Program-made: the position numbers and the translations under genes
DNA from: Nitrospira sp. UBA6909
Lineage (GTDB): Bacteria; Nitrospirota; Nitrospiria; Nitrospirales; Nitrospiraceae
Length of the DNA stretch: 6,063 nucleotides
Reading direction: 5' to 3'
NCBI GenBank assembly: GCA_002451055.1
Contig: DKBD01000025.1
Span: 41,762 to 47,824, forward strand
Notes under the pieces: generated by a model
Seen by the model: the letters and a program-made list of their open reading frames with translations, nothing else
The model's database searches: none
Told to the model about the DNA's origin: nothing
Shown: positions 1 through 6,063 of the stretch, in pieces
How positions within the stretch are numbered: the stretch's first letter is position 1
Layout: the number at the start of each line of letters is the position of its first letter

Positions 1-21
1 GGGTCATAACAAAGACACTGC

Positions 22-957
22 ATGGTCCAAGCGTCTGACGTCTCTTCCCAATCCAGCTCAAGTATAATGGTAGGCCTTGAACCACCAGCAATAGGCCCCA
101 GACGGGTCTATCCTCAATACATTACGGTAGTGCTATTCAGTCTCGTTGTTGGCGCCGCGGTGATTGGAGTGCCCGCCTTCGGATTTTTCTACGGGTACAC
201 CAGGCTGGACTGGGCGATGTTCGGGCTGTTGTATCTTGTCACGGGGTTGGGCATCACGGTCGGCTACCATCGTTTGATCTCACACCGCAGCTTTGCCTGT
301 CCTGATTGGGTCAAAGGGGTGTTGTTGATTGCCGGTGGCTGGGCCCTGCAAAACTCCGCCTTCAAGTGGGGAGCCGACCACATTCGGCACCATGCAGCCT
401 GCGATCAAGAGGCCGACCCCTATAATGCGAAACTGGGATTCTGGCACAGCCACTGCGGGTGGTTGCTCTCCGGCCAACGCTATACCGATGAAAAATACGC
501 GGCAAAGCTTCGACAAGACCCCGTCGTCATGTGGCAACATCGCTATTATGTGCCGATCGTGCTGTCTGGTCTCGCCTTGCCGTTTGTCATCGGATTGCTC
601 TACGGAGGATGGCTGAGTGGGCTGGGCTGTTTCATGTTGGCTGGCATCGGCCGCGCGTTTGCCGTGCTCAACTCCACGTTTTGCATCAACTCGATCTGCC
701 ACATTTGGGGGAAGCAACCACACGGCCAAGCGGACTCGAGCCGGGACAGCTGGCTGGTTTCACTGTTGACGTTCGGCGAGGGCTATCACAACTATCATCA
801 CACCTACCCCAGCGACTATCGCAACGGCCCACGCTGGTATAATTTCGACCCCTCGAAGTGGCTGATCTACACGCTCTCGCTCCTGGGCTTGGCTTGGTCG
901 CTCCGCACAGCCTCCGGTCGGGAACGAGGACAGGAGCTGATCACTGACGGCTTATAG
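22..957 (+). CDS. Membrane-bound fatty acid (acyl-CoA, delta-9 type) desaturase
   Basis: Non-haem di-iron desaturase of the stearoyl-CoA desaturase type, expected to place a double bond in saturated acyl chains in the cytoplasmic membrane, using oxygen and reducing equivalents from a partner protein. The 311 residues carry all three histidine boxes: HRLISH at 83-88 (HX4H), HIRHH at 120-124 and HNYHH at 256-260. The extra ligand region NSICH at 223-227 and the WHSHCGWLL segment at 141-149 also fit the family. Hydrophobic stretches near residues 33-57, 64-82, 97-110, 176-197 and 199-216 look like membrane helices. There is no cytochrome b5 domain, so the electron donor must be separate. An in-frame TAA at 7-9 means the gene starts inside the window. 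ATG 22 has no clear ribosome binding site, and ATG 67 is the alternative start (296 residues), removing only a Ser-rich tail. It converges on ureD and has no evident link to urea metabolism. The family is secure; substrate and exact regiospecificity are inferred. Confidence 0.93.
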   Translation: MVQASDVSSQSSSSIMVGLEPPAIGPRRVYPQYITVVLFSLVVGAAVIGVPAFGFFYGYTRLDWAMFGLLYLVTGLGITVGYHRLISHRSFACPDWVKGVLLIAGGWALQNSAFKWGADHIRHHAACDQEADPYNAKLGFWHSHCGWLLSGQRYTDEKYAAKLRQDPVVMWQHRYYVPIVLSGLALPFVIGLLYGGWLSGLGCFMLAGIGRAFAVLNSTFCINSICHIWGKQPHGQADSSRDSWLVSLLTFGEGYHNYHHTYPSDYRNGPRWYNFDPSKWLIYTLSLLGLAWSLRTASGRERGQELITDGL

Positions 958-1020
958 CACGTCAATCGGTTAAGCGGATCGTTGCGCCTGGATTCATGCT
1001 CTGGTTCCGTGCTATACGCC
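949..1020. repeat. Long inverted repeat in the desaturase/ureD convergent gap
   Basis: The arms TATAGCACG (953-961) and CGTGCTATA (1008-1016) are perfect 9-base complements. After one mismatched pair (952/1017) they continue with GGC (949-951) against GCC (1018-1020), giving 12 of 13 pairs. The loop is 46 nt. The left arm contains the desaturase stop codon TAG (955-957), and the whole structure lies where transcripts of the two convergent genes would end. It may work as a bidirectional transcription end or an mRNA 3' stabiliser. Neither strand has a T-run after the stem and the loop is long, so it is not a classical intrinsic terminator. The rest of the 958-1044 gap shows no gene. Confidence 0.5.
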
Positions 1021-1044
1021 ATCAGCTCTTTAAACCCAACACCA

Positions 1045-1941
1045 TCAGTACTTTCGCCAATTCACGGGTGGGAGATTCCAGAGCTCTTGACGCACGGCCG
1101 CCCATAACGCTTCCAGCATCTGAGTGAGATCCGGAGCCTTCTTGGTCAGCAATTTGACGGCGAGACCGGGCGCTGCGGGCGTCGAGACTCCCCCTAATAC
1201 CAGTCCTGGACGTCCATCCAATATTGAGGCCACCCTCGCCTCCAACCGAGTCCAGACCTCGGATAAGACAGCATCGCTCACCACATAGAGTGATGCCACA
1301 TAGTTCCACTCCTCCGCCAGTCCGACCGCACCCAGGTTTGTCGCTGGATCAAGTTCATAGCGCTCCACGAGCGAACTCCCCGACGCCGTCGTAATGTGAA
1401 TCTCATTTTCGAGAGTCGCAAACGCCCAGCGTTCACCTCGTGCAATTCGGCCGGAAGCGATGGCATCCCACAAGAGGACAGTGGCACCCGGCGCCAGAGC
1501 AGCGTGAAGCCTCTGCCTGAATCGTGACCCGGCAAAGGGGATGGTATGCTCGGGGAACCATTCCAAGATCGCGCCAGGCCCGACGGTCAGCTCGATGTCC
1601 TGCACCGACACCTCCCCCTGCGATCGATAGACACGATTGGCGGAAGGCGCAGAGATGAGGGCATGCGCACCGTCATCCAGCCTCATATCGATCGACAGAT
1701 GATCGCCGCCGACCAAGCCGCCGGAGGGATTCACCAAGAGCGTGTAGGCCGCTCCTGTTTCGTCGAGGTAAATGGGGGGAAGCAAATGCCACGGGCTAGT
1801 GCAATGGGAGCGCGTCACAATCGTCCGACCGTCGCGCTCTGCGTAATCAAGCCTTAATTCCCCGACACGGCCGATCGATTCGATCGGAACAGAGCGGGAA
1901 GGTGTTCGCTTCCGTGACACGAGAACCGGTGCGGTGGTCAC
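1045..1941 (-). CDS. ureD: Urease accessory protein UreD (UreH)
   Basis: UreD is the scaffold that binds apo-urease and recruits UreF and UreG, and it is thought to pass nickel towards the active site. From the GTG at 1941-1939 the protein has 298 residues, slightly longer than the usual 270-280. The family signature PSGGLVGGD is at 72-80, with [11 protein letters not shown] at 97-107, [12 protein letters not shown] at 127-138 and SGRIARGE at 163-170. I chose the GTG because it overlaps the ureG stop in a GTGA, with a weak AAGG-type site (about 1955-1952) 9-10 nt upstream. A longer frame from a TTG at 1980 would overlap ureG by 43 nt and adds nothing recognisable. It is the last gene of the operon and is probably translationally coupled to ureG. 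Confidence 0.94.
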   Translation of the reverse strand: MTTAPVLVSRKRTPSRSVPIESIGRVGELRLDYAERDGRTIVTRSHCTSPWHLLPPIYLDETGAAYTLLVNPSGGLVGGDHLSIDMRLDDGAHALISAPSANRVYRSQGEVSVQDIELTVGPGAILEWFPEHTIPFAGSRFRQRLHAALAPGATVLLWDAIASGRIARGERWAFATLENEIHITTASGSSLVERYELDPATNLGAVGLAEEWNYVASLYVVSDAVLSEVWTRLEARVASILDGRPGLVLGGVSTPAAPGLAVKLLTKKAPDLTQMLEALWAAVRQELWNLPPVNWRKY

Positions 1942-2612
1942 ACGGTCCGGACCTTTTGAGGAATGCGTTGTTCGACCCAACTCACAACCTTCTCGAGCCC
2001 TTCGCCGGTTAAGAGATTGGTAAAGACGAACGGCAAGTCGCCCCGCATGCGACGGGTGTCCCGGTCCATCACCGACAAGTCGGCTCGGACGAACGGTGCC
2101 AAATCCATCTTATTGATGACTAGCAGATCGGAGCGCGTAATTCCCGGCCCGCCTTTGCGCGGGATCTTATCCCCTCCGGCCACATCGATCACATAGATCA
2201 CGTAGTCCACCAATTCGGGGCTGAAGGTCGCCGCCAAATTGTCCCCGCCGCTTTCCAAAAAAATCAGCTCAACGTCCGGATGACGTCGAAGCAAATCATC
2301 GATCGCCTCTTGGTTGTGTGACGCATCTTCCCGAATCGCCGTGTGGGGACAACCTCCTGTCTCGACGCCCAGGATTCGATCGACCGGCAAGGCGGCGCGT
2401 TTGGTCAAAATTTCGGCATCGATTTTCGTGAAGATGTCGTTTGTCACAGCAGCCAAGCTATAGCGGTCTCGCAACTTCTGGCACAGGGCTTCGACGAGTG
2501 CGGTCTTACCTGACCCGACCGGCCCGCCCACACCGATGACCGGAATGCCTTTCATTTTGGCCTGTGTCGGATGCGCATCTCCGTGGTTGTGTTGACGATT
2601 GATGTCGTGCAT
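1938..2612 (-). CDS. ureG: Urease accessory GTPase UreG
   Basis: SIMIBI-class P-loop GTPase that powers nickel delivery to urease in complex with UreD and UreF. The 224 residues show Walker A GPVGSGKT at 30-37, the nickel-binding CPH motif at 88-90, ESGGDN at 120-125 and the guanine-specificity motif NKMD at 167-170. The N-terminus has His at positions 2, 8, 10 and 14, like the short His-rich tails known on some UreG proteins, and may hold nickel. This matters because no ureE is seen. An in-frame TGA at 2621-2619 blocks any upstream start. ATG 2612 has no well-spaced ribosome binding site: the nearest, GGAG at 2637-2634, is about 21 nt away. ATG 2555 (residue 20) is the alternative start and would remove the His-bearing tail. 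The gene overlaps ureD by 4 nt. Confidence 0.96.
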   Translation of the reverse strand: MHDINRQHNHGDAHPTQAKMKGIPVIGVGGPVGSGKTALVEALCQKLRDRYSLAAVTNDIFTKIDAEILTKRAALPVDRILGVETGGCPHTAIREDASHNQEAIDDLLRRHPDVELIFLESGGDNLAATFSPELVDYVIYVIDVAGGDKIPRKGGPGITRSDLLVINKMDLAPFVRADLSVMDRDTRRMRGDLPFVFTNLLTGEGLEKVVSWVEQRIPQKVRTV

Positions 2613-2637
2613 AACGATTCAAGAGCGTATCGTCTCC

Positions 2638-2697
2638 GGCTGATAGCCTATAGCCAAGAGAGACGCTTCTTTCCTTTCTTACGATAAGCCATCAGCC
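2638..2697 (-). repeat. 14-bp stem-loop in the ureF-ureG intergenic region
   Basis: In the operon transcript, GGCTGATGGCTTAT (2697-2684) can pair with ATAGGCTATCAGCC (2651-2638) around a 32-nt loop. Twelve pairs are Watson-Crick and two are G-U. On the opposite strand those two positions would be A-C mismatches, so the fold suits RNA from the urease strand only. It begins 8 nt after the ureF stop and ends against a GGAG at 2637-2634. Possible roles are transcript processing, partial termination, or tuning of ureG against ureF. It could also be a dispersed intergenic repeat, since GCTGATGGC recurs downstream of ureD. There is no T-run after the stem. No gene is seen in the 93-nt gap. Confidence 0.5.
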
Positions 2698-2705
2698 TTT
2701 GACTC

Positions 2706-3392
2706 TTAGGACCGAAAGAGTCTCCACTCCAACTGGCCGTGACGCATGGCATAAATGTCTTGAACAGGCGACCAGGAACACATGGGCCTATGAGTATCGA
2801 CCTCGCGGCTGATGCGATCGATCAAAGGAAGCCATTGGCCCAATACCCGTTGCCCTTCTCGTTGACCGATGGGGCTTAATCGCATCGCGGCGGACACAAA
2901 CCCGACGGCCGTCTGATACAGAAACGCTGCGACTGTCTCTTCCCCCTTCCACCCGCAGGCTCCCAACGTCAGCCCGAAACTGACAGCCAAGTGTCCGGGA
3001 GTCCGGTCTGTTTCCACCGCCTCAAGGTACTCACGCAAAATCGCTTCGCCTTGAAGTTGATCCACGGCGATTTTGATCACCTGCCGTCCCATCTGGCGGC
3101 TGGCAAGTCTCGATTCGCGTCCGATCTTCGCTGAATTCAACTCTCGATCCACACGGATCGCCTCACGCAACACACCGTGAGCCCCGGCCTGGTTCGCCAA
3201 TTTTGCCGCCAGCGCCTCCCGCCGGCTCATTCCCCCGCGCAACAGATCTTCGACGTAGCGGGCAAGCTGATCCGAGTCTTTGACGGCGCCTCCCTGTACG
3301 GCCGCTTCCAAACCGGACGAAAAGGCATATCCGCCGGAGGGAAAAAACGTATCGGTAAACCTCAGCCCCTCGACCAACGCCCGCGTATCCAC
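2706..3392 (-). CDS. ureF: Urease accessory protein UreF
   Basis: All-helical partner of UreD and UreG in the urease activation complex, thought to gate UreG GTPase activity and take part in passing nickel. The 228 residues are of normal family length. Recognisable segments are TFFPSGGYAFSSGLE at 15-29, the central HLAVSFGLTLGACGW at 134-148, AMRLSPIGQREGQRVL at 169-184 and the C-terminal RLFRS at 224-228. Residue 219 in the RHGQ segment is Gly where many UreF proteins have Glu, a mild deviation judged from memory. The start is GTG 3392: an in-frame TAG at 3410-3408 rules out anything upstream, and a GGGAGGG ribosome binding site lies at 3408-3402. It follows ureC by 55 nt. UreF diverges quickly, so the call rests on these motifs plus its position in the operon. 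Confidence 0.94.
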   Translation of the reverse strand: MDTRALVEGLRFTDTFFPSGGYAFSSGLEAAVQGGAVKDSDQLARYVEDLLRGGMSRREALAAKLANQAGAHGVLREAIRVDRELNSAKIGRESRLASRQMGRQVIKIAVDQLQGEAILREYLEAVETDRTPGHLAVSFGLTLGACGWKGEETVAAFLYQTAVGFVSAAMRLSPIGQREGQRVLGQWLPLIDRISREVDTHRPMCSWSPVQDIYAMRHGQLEWRLFRS

Positions 3393-3447
3393 CCGACGGT
3401 TCCCTCCCTACTCTTCACCCCTCACGATTCACACCCTTTACCCCTTA
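3393..3447 (-). promoter_or_regulatory. G-rich ureC-ureF spacer with ureF ribosome binding site
   Basis: Read on the coding strand, this 55-nt spacer is strongly purine-rich, with five runs of G (at 3444-3441, 3436-3434, 3421-3418, 3408-3406 and 3404-3402) separated by degenerate TAAA/TGTGA/TGAAGA units. The last two runs form the GGGAGGG Shine-Dalgarno-like site for ureF, about 9 nt before its GTG. The ureC stop TAG (3450-3448) is followed at once by an in-frame TAA (3447-3445), a tandem stop. The ribosome site is well supported; any other role for the G-runs is speculative. Confidence 0.6.
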
Positions 3448-5172
3448 CTAAAACAGAAAATACCGCTGCGCCATCGGCAGCACGATTGCCGGCTCACAGA
3501 TGAGCCGCACGCCGTCCGCCGTGACGACATACGTTTCCGGATCGACTTCGATCTTGGGCAAATAATCGTTCAGTTTCAGATCTCGTTTCTTGACCGTGCG
3601 GCAGGTTTTTACCCCCGCCACGCGCTTCTGCAATCCAAGTTTCTTCGGGATCTCCCGGTCCAGAGCCGCCTGGGAGACGAAGGTCAAGCTGGTGCTGTGG
3701 ATTGCCCTGCCAAACGCCCCGAACATCGGCCGGCTGATGATCGGTTCCGGCGTCGGGATCGAGGCATTGGGATCACCCATCTGCGCTTGCGCGATAAATC
3801 CACCCTTTAACACCATCTCCGGCTTCACGCCAAAGAACGCCGGTTTCCAGAGCACCAGGTCGGCGATCTTGCCGACCTCCACCGAGCCGACTTCATGGGC
3901 GATTCCATGTGTGAGCGCGGGGTTGATCGTATACTTGGCCACATAGCGTTTCGCCCGAAAATTGTCATGCCGGTCCGAATCCGTTTCATTCTTCGGAGCC
4001 AGGTGCCCGCGCTGGACCTTCATCTTATGAGCCGTTTGCCAGGTGCGGATGATCACTTCTCCGATCCGCCCCATCGCCTGAGAGTCCGACGACATCATAC
4101 TGATCGCGCCCAAATCGTGCAGGATGTCTTCCGCGGCGATGGTCTCGCGCCGGATGCGTGACTCGGCAAAGGCGACATCTTCCGGAACTCGCTTGTTCAA
4201 GTGATGGCAGACGATGAGCATGTCCAAGTGCTCGTCCATGGTATTGACCGTAAACGGCATCGTCGGGTTGGTGGAGGACGGGAGCACATTCGGCTCGCCA
4301 CAGACCTTGATGATGTCCGGTGCATGGCCGCCGCCGGCGCCTTCGGTATGGAATGAGTGGATCGTCCGTCCTTTGAACGATGTGATGGTGTCTTCGACGA
4401 ATCCGGCTTCGTTCAATGTATCCGTGTGAATGGCGACCTGAACATCGTACCGCTCAGCGACGCTCAAACAGGTGTCGATCGCAGCCGGGGTGGTACCCCA
4501 GTCTTCGTGCAACTTCAAACCGATGGCGCCGGCCTCGATCTGTTCGTTCAATCCTTCAGGCCGCGAGGAGTTCCCTTTTCCGAGAAACCCCAGATTGATC
4601 GGAATCCCGTCCGAAGCTTCCAGCATTCGGTGAATATTCCACGGTCCCGGCGTGCAGGTCGTGGCATTGGTGCCGGTGGCCGGACCGGTCCCTCCACCGA
4701 TCATGGTCGTGATGCCGGCTGAGAGGGCCTCCCAATACTGTTGAGGGCAGATAAAATGGATGTGCGTCTCCACACCTCCCGCCGTCACGATACAGCCTTC
4801 CCCCGCGATGGCTTCCGTGCCGACCCCCACTTCCATGCCTGGGGTGACATTGGGCATCAGATCGGGATTGCCGGCCTTGCCGATACCGACGATGCGCCCG
4901 CCCTTGATCCCGATATCCGCTTTGACGATACCCCAGTAGTCGAGAATGACCGCGTTGGTAATCACCGTGTCGAGCGCGCCGCCCGCGCTGGTAGCGCGCG
5001 GCGATTGGCCCATACCGTCCCGCAACACCTTGCCGCCGCCAAACACCGCCTCATCCCCGTACGACGTAAAGTCTCTTTCGACCTCGATCAACAGTTCGGT
5101 ATCGGCCAGCCTGATTCGGTCGCCTACGGTAGGGCCGAAGAGATCCGAATATTGTTTGCGTGGAATGTTCAC
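3448..5172 (-). CDS. ureC: Urease catalytic subunit alpha (EC 3.5.1.5)
   Basis: Catalytic subunit of cytoplasmic nickel urease, hydrolysing urea to ammonia and carbamate. The 574 residues are close to the usual 567-570, ending in the typical MAQRYFLF. Numbered by analogy to the Klebsiella enzyme with an offset of three, all key residues are visible. Nickel ligands are H137 and H139 (THIHF), the carbamylated bridging lysine K220 (AIGLK), H249, H275 and D363 (SSDSQAMGR). Substrate and catalytic residues are H222 (HEDWG), the flap C322 and H323 (VCHHL), and R339. The GFLGKGN segment and [13 protein letters not shown] are also intact, so an active enzyme is expected. Translation starts at GTG 5172, which overlaps the ureB stop as GTGA and is preceded by a strong AGGAGG at 5184-5179. 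The N-terminus ([20 protein letters not shown]) agrees with the family start. Confidence 0.99.
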   Translation of the reverse strand: MNIPRKQYSDLFGPTVGDRIRLADTELLIEVERDFTSYGDEAVFGGGKVLRDGMGQSPRATSAGGALDTVITNAVILDYWGIVKADIGIKGGRIVGIGKAGNPDLMPNVTPGMEVGVGTEAIAGEGCIVTAGGVETHIHFICPQQYWEALSAGITTMIGGGTGPATGTNATTCTPGPWNIHRMLEASDGIPINLGFLGKGNSSRPEGLNEQIEAGAIGLKLHEDWGTTPAAIDTCLSVAERYDVQVAIHTDTLNEAGFVEDTITSFKGRTIHSFHTEGAGGGHAPDIIKVCGEPNVLPSSTNPTMPFTVNTMDEHLDMLIVCHHLNKRVPEDVAFAESRIRRETIAAEDILHDLGAISMMSSDSQAMGRIGEVIIRTWQTAHKMKVQRGHLAPKNETDSDRHDNFRAKRYVAKYTINPALTHGIAHEVGSVEVGKIADLVLWKPAFFGVKPEMVLKGGFIAQAQMGDPNASIPTPEPIISRPMFGAFGRAIHSTSLTFVSQAALDREIPKKLGLQKRVAGVKTCRTVKKRDLKLNDYLPKIEVDPETYVVTADGVRLICEPAIVLPMAQRYFLF

Positions 5173-5639
5173 CGTACCCCTCCTTTGCCGGAGAATCCGA
5201 GTTCTGCCGCCCGAGCGATCGCGTTCGCCTTGATCTGAACATCATCCAACGCCCCTTCGGTCAGCGCATTAATACCATGAGCCACTCGCTTGCCTGCAAG
5301 CGCCACGAGCGTCACCTGTTTTTCTTCTCCCGGTTCGAATCGGACCGCCGTCCCGGCCGGAATCGAAAGCCGAAATCCGAATGCTTGCTCTCGGTCGAAT
5401 TGGAGGGCGCGGTTGGCTTCAAAGAAATGACAATGGGAACCGACCTGTATCGGGCGGTCGCCTGTGTTCGCAACCAGTAGTTCCTTCGTGGGACGACCGG
5501 CGTTGGCCTCAATGTCGCCGCCATCGACTACAATCTGTCCAGGGATGACCGGCTTGGCCAACTCGGCTTTGATTAACGACGCCAGGGATTTCCCCTTCCT
5601 TGCGGGAGCGACCTTCGCTTTTCCTGATTTCTTTTTCAT
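5169..5639 (-). CDS. ureB: Urease subunit beta, with terminal extensions
   Basis: Structural beta subunit of urease, packing against UreA and UreC. From ATG 5639 it has 156 residues, against roughly 100-110 for typical free-standing UreB. The conserved core begins at [19 protein letters not shown] (31-49) and includes [20 protein letters not shown] (58-77), [19 protein letters not shown] (87-105) and [16 protein letters not shown] (114-129). Ahead of it is a Lys/Ala-rich extension of about 30 residues, predicted soluble, and behind it a helical-looking tail of about 25 residues. I chose ATG 5639 because GGAG at 5653-5650 precedes it by 10 nt. A GTG at 5708 would give 179 residues but has no ribosome binding site. 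The stop overlaps the ureC start (GTGA), so the two subunits are probably translationally coupled. Confidence 0.95.
   Translation of the reverse strand: MKKKSGKAKVAPARKGKSLASLIKAELAKPVIPGQIVVDGGDIEANAGRPTKELLVANTGDRPIQVGSHCHFFEANRALQFDREQAFGFRLSIPAGTAVRFEPGEEKQVTLVALAGKRVAHGINALTEGALDDVQIKANAIARAAELGFSGKGGVR
5179..5184 (-). promoter_or_regulatory. Ribosome binding site of ureC
   Basis: A perfect AGGAGG on the minus strand, 6 nt before the ureC GTG start and inside the 3' end of ureB. It fixes the non-ATG start of ureC and predicts strong independent initiation as well as coupling. Confidence 0.9.
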
Positions 5640-5710
5640 AGCGTCAATTCTCCATGAGGTTCCTGAGATCGATAGCCTTCCCAATCGACAAATCCTATGC
5701 CTCCGCACAT
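5636..5710 (-). CDS. Possible 24-codon leader ORF between ureA and ureB
   Basis: An ATG at 5710-5708 opens a 24-codon frame beginning [13 protein letters not shown]. It ends at TGA 5638-5636, overlapping the ureB ATG in the ATGA arrangement typical of coupled genes. It fills nearly the whole 82-nt ureA-ureB spacer. Against it: no Shine-Dalgarno sequence precedes its ATG, the start lies in the loop of a small hairpin (5717-5702), and I recognise no family. If translated, it could deliver ribosomes to ureB. A chance ORF of this size is quite possible. Confidence 0.2.
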   Translation of the reverse strand: MCGGIGFVDWEGYRSQEPHGELTL

Positions 5711-5717
5711 GGGCGGA
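5702..5717 (-). repeat. Small hairpin just after ureA
   Basis: TCCGC (5717-5713 on the coding strand) and GCGGA (5706-5702) are perfect complements around a 6-nt loop, 4 nt after the ureA stop. It is too short and lacks a T-run, so termination is unlikely. It may mark the end of ureA for processing, or be chance. The loop carries the start codon of the 24-codon ORF. Confidence 0.25.
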
Positions 5718-5721
5718 TCGC

Positions 5722-6024
5722 TTATTTGATCGGATCGTGGACGGTCACGAGCTTGGTCCCATCCGGAAACGTGCCTTCCACCTGAAATTCGTGAATCATC
5801 TCCGGCACACCCGGCATCACGTCCTTCCGCGATAGCAACGTCGTGCCATAGGTCATCAGGTCTGCCACGGACTTACCGTCTCGAATGCCCTCAAGAATGG
5901 CGGCGGTGAGATAGGCCACCGCTTCAGGATGATTGAGCTTGAGGCCACGCTTTTTTCGGTCCGCAGCCAGCTGTCCGGCTGTATAAATCAACAGTTTTTC
6001 CTGCTCTCTCGGAGTCAGATGCAT
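5722..6024 (-). CDS. ureA: Urease subunit gamma
   Basis: Smallest structural subunit of urease, which with UreB and UreC builds the (ABC)3-type enzyme. The 100 residues match the standard family length. The sequence follows the family from [20 protein letters not shown] through [17 protein letters not shown] (25-41) and the helix [17 protein letters not shown] (41-57) to the closing [20 protein letters not shown] (74-93). It is a separate gene, not fused to UreB as in Helicobacter. The start ATG 6024 follows a strong AGGAGG at 6034-6029. It is the first gene of the operon within the window; whether urea-transport or regulatory genes precede it cannot be seen. Confidence 0.98.
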   Translation of the reverse strand: MHLTPREQEKLLIYTAGQLAADRKKRGLKLNHPEAVAYLTAAILEGIRDGKSVADLMTYGTTLLSRKDVMPGVPEMIHEFQVEGTFPDGTKLVTVHDPIK

Positions 6025-6063
6025 GGGTCCTCCTCTCCTAATTTATCTTTACGGTTCGTCACG
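6025..6063 (-). promoter_or_regulatory. ureA leader with ribosome binding site
   Basis: AGGAGG at 6034-6029 sits 4 nt before the ureA ATG, with a second GGAG-like stretch just upstream. The remaining bases to the window edge include an AT-rich segment (about 6051-6040), but no -10/-35 pair can be assigned in so short a stretch. The operon promoter is probably beyond the window. Confidence 0.7.

Noticed and set aside
63..68. Perfect TATAAT resembling a -10 promoter box within the 5' end of the desaturase gene
   Set aside because: No -35-like hexamer lies at 16-18 nt; the closest candidates are about 12 or 23 nt away, and the sequence lies in coding DNA. It is more likely chance, though it would matter if ATG 67 or a later start were used.
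280..729. 149-codon open frame antisense to the desaturase
   Set aside because: It lies wholly within a gene with clear catalytic motifs, its translation resembles no family, and it has no ribosome site. It is a shadow frame.
1045..1980. Longer ureD from a TTG at 1980
   Set aside because: It would overlap ureG by 43 nt with a rare start codon and add no family sequence; the GTG at 1941 has a GTGA overlap and a normal position.
3280..3810. 176-codon plus-strand frame across the ureF start and ureC end
   Set aside because: It runs antisense through two conserved genes and the translation is Arg/Pro-rich with no recognisable domain, as expected of a GC-rich shadow frame.
4741..5238. 165-codon plus-strand frame antisense to the ureC 5' region
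   Set aside because: It overlaps highly conserved urease sequence on the other strand, and its composition is typical of an antisense shadow.
5169..5708. Longer ureB (179 residues) from a GTG at 5708
   Set aside because: No ribosome binding site precedes it, the added 23 residues look non-conserved, and the ATG at 5639 has a GGAG at a usable distance. It cannot be fully excluded because it starts 13 nt after ureA.
1..6063. Mobile elements, CRISPR arrays, tRNA or rRNA genes, or a novel defence or biosynthetic system
   Set aside because: No transposase, direct-repeat array, cloverleaf or unexplained long coding region was seen; almost all of the window is accounted for by the desaturase and the urease genes.

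Overview
This window is almost entirely a nickel urease operon on the minus strand, with one membrane fatty-acid desaturase gene on the plus strand converging on its 3' end. All seven genes appear complete. The sequence is moderately GC-rich with a compact operon and frequent GTG starts. The gene content (a urease cluster lacking ureE, beside a stand-alone acyl-CoA-type desaturase) and the style of the intergenic repeats suggest a free-living bacterium. From general impression I would guess the Nitrospirota (Nitrospira, where ureolysis feeds ammonia to nitrifiers), but nothing in the window proves this and no database search was possible.

Layout, left to right. At 22-957 (+) is a desaturase with three histidine boxes. 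At 958-1044 is a short convergent gap with a long inverted repeat that begins inside the last desaturase codons. From 6024 down to 1045 (-) the operon reads ureA, ureB, ureC, ureF, ureG, ureD. Spacings are 82 nt (ureA-ureB), a 4-nt GTGA overlap (ureB-ureC), 55 nt (ureC-ureF), 93 nt (ureF-ureG) and another 4-nt GTGA overlap (ureG-ureD). Only 39 nt lie upstream of ureA, so the operon promoter is probably outside the window.

How the genes work together. UreA, UreB and UreC form the urease apoenzyme, which splits urea to ammonia and carbamate. Every nickel-binding and catalytic residue I could check in UreC is present. UreD, UreF and UreG form the activation complex, which carbamylates the active-site lysine and inserts two nickel ions using GTP hydrolysed by UreG. 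No ureE (nickel chaperone) is present in the window. UreG instead carries a short histidine-bearing N-terminus that may bind metal. The order ABC-FGD without ureE matches the mycobacterial arrangement as I know it.

I see no undescribed system. The points worth a second look are small: terminal extensions on UreB, a 24-codon ORF overlapping the ureB start, a 14-bp RNA hairpin in the ureF-ureG gap whose wobble pairs fit only the operon transcript, and a short shared motif downstream of ureF and ureD. There is no sign of mobile elements, CRISPR arrays or RNA genes.
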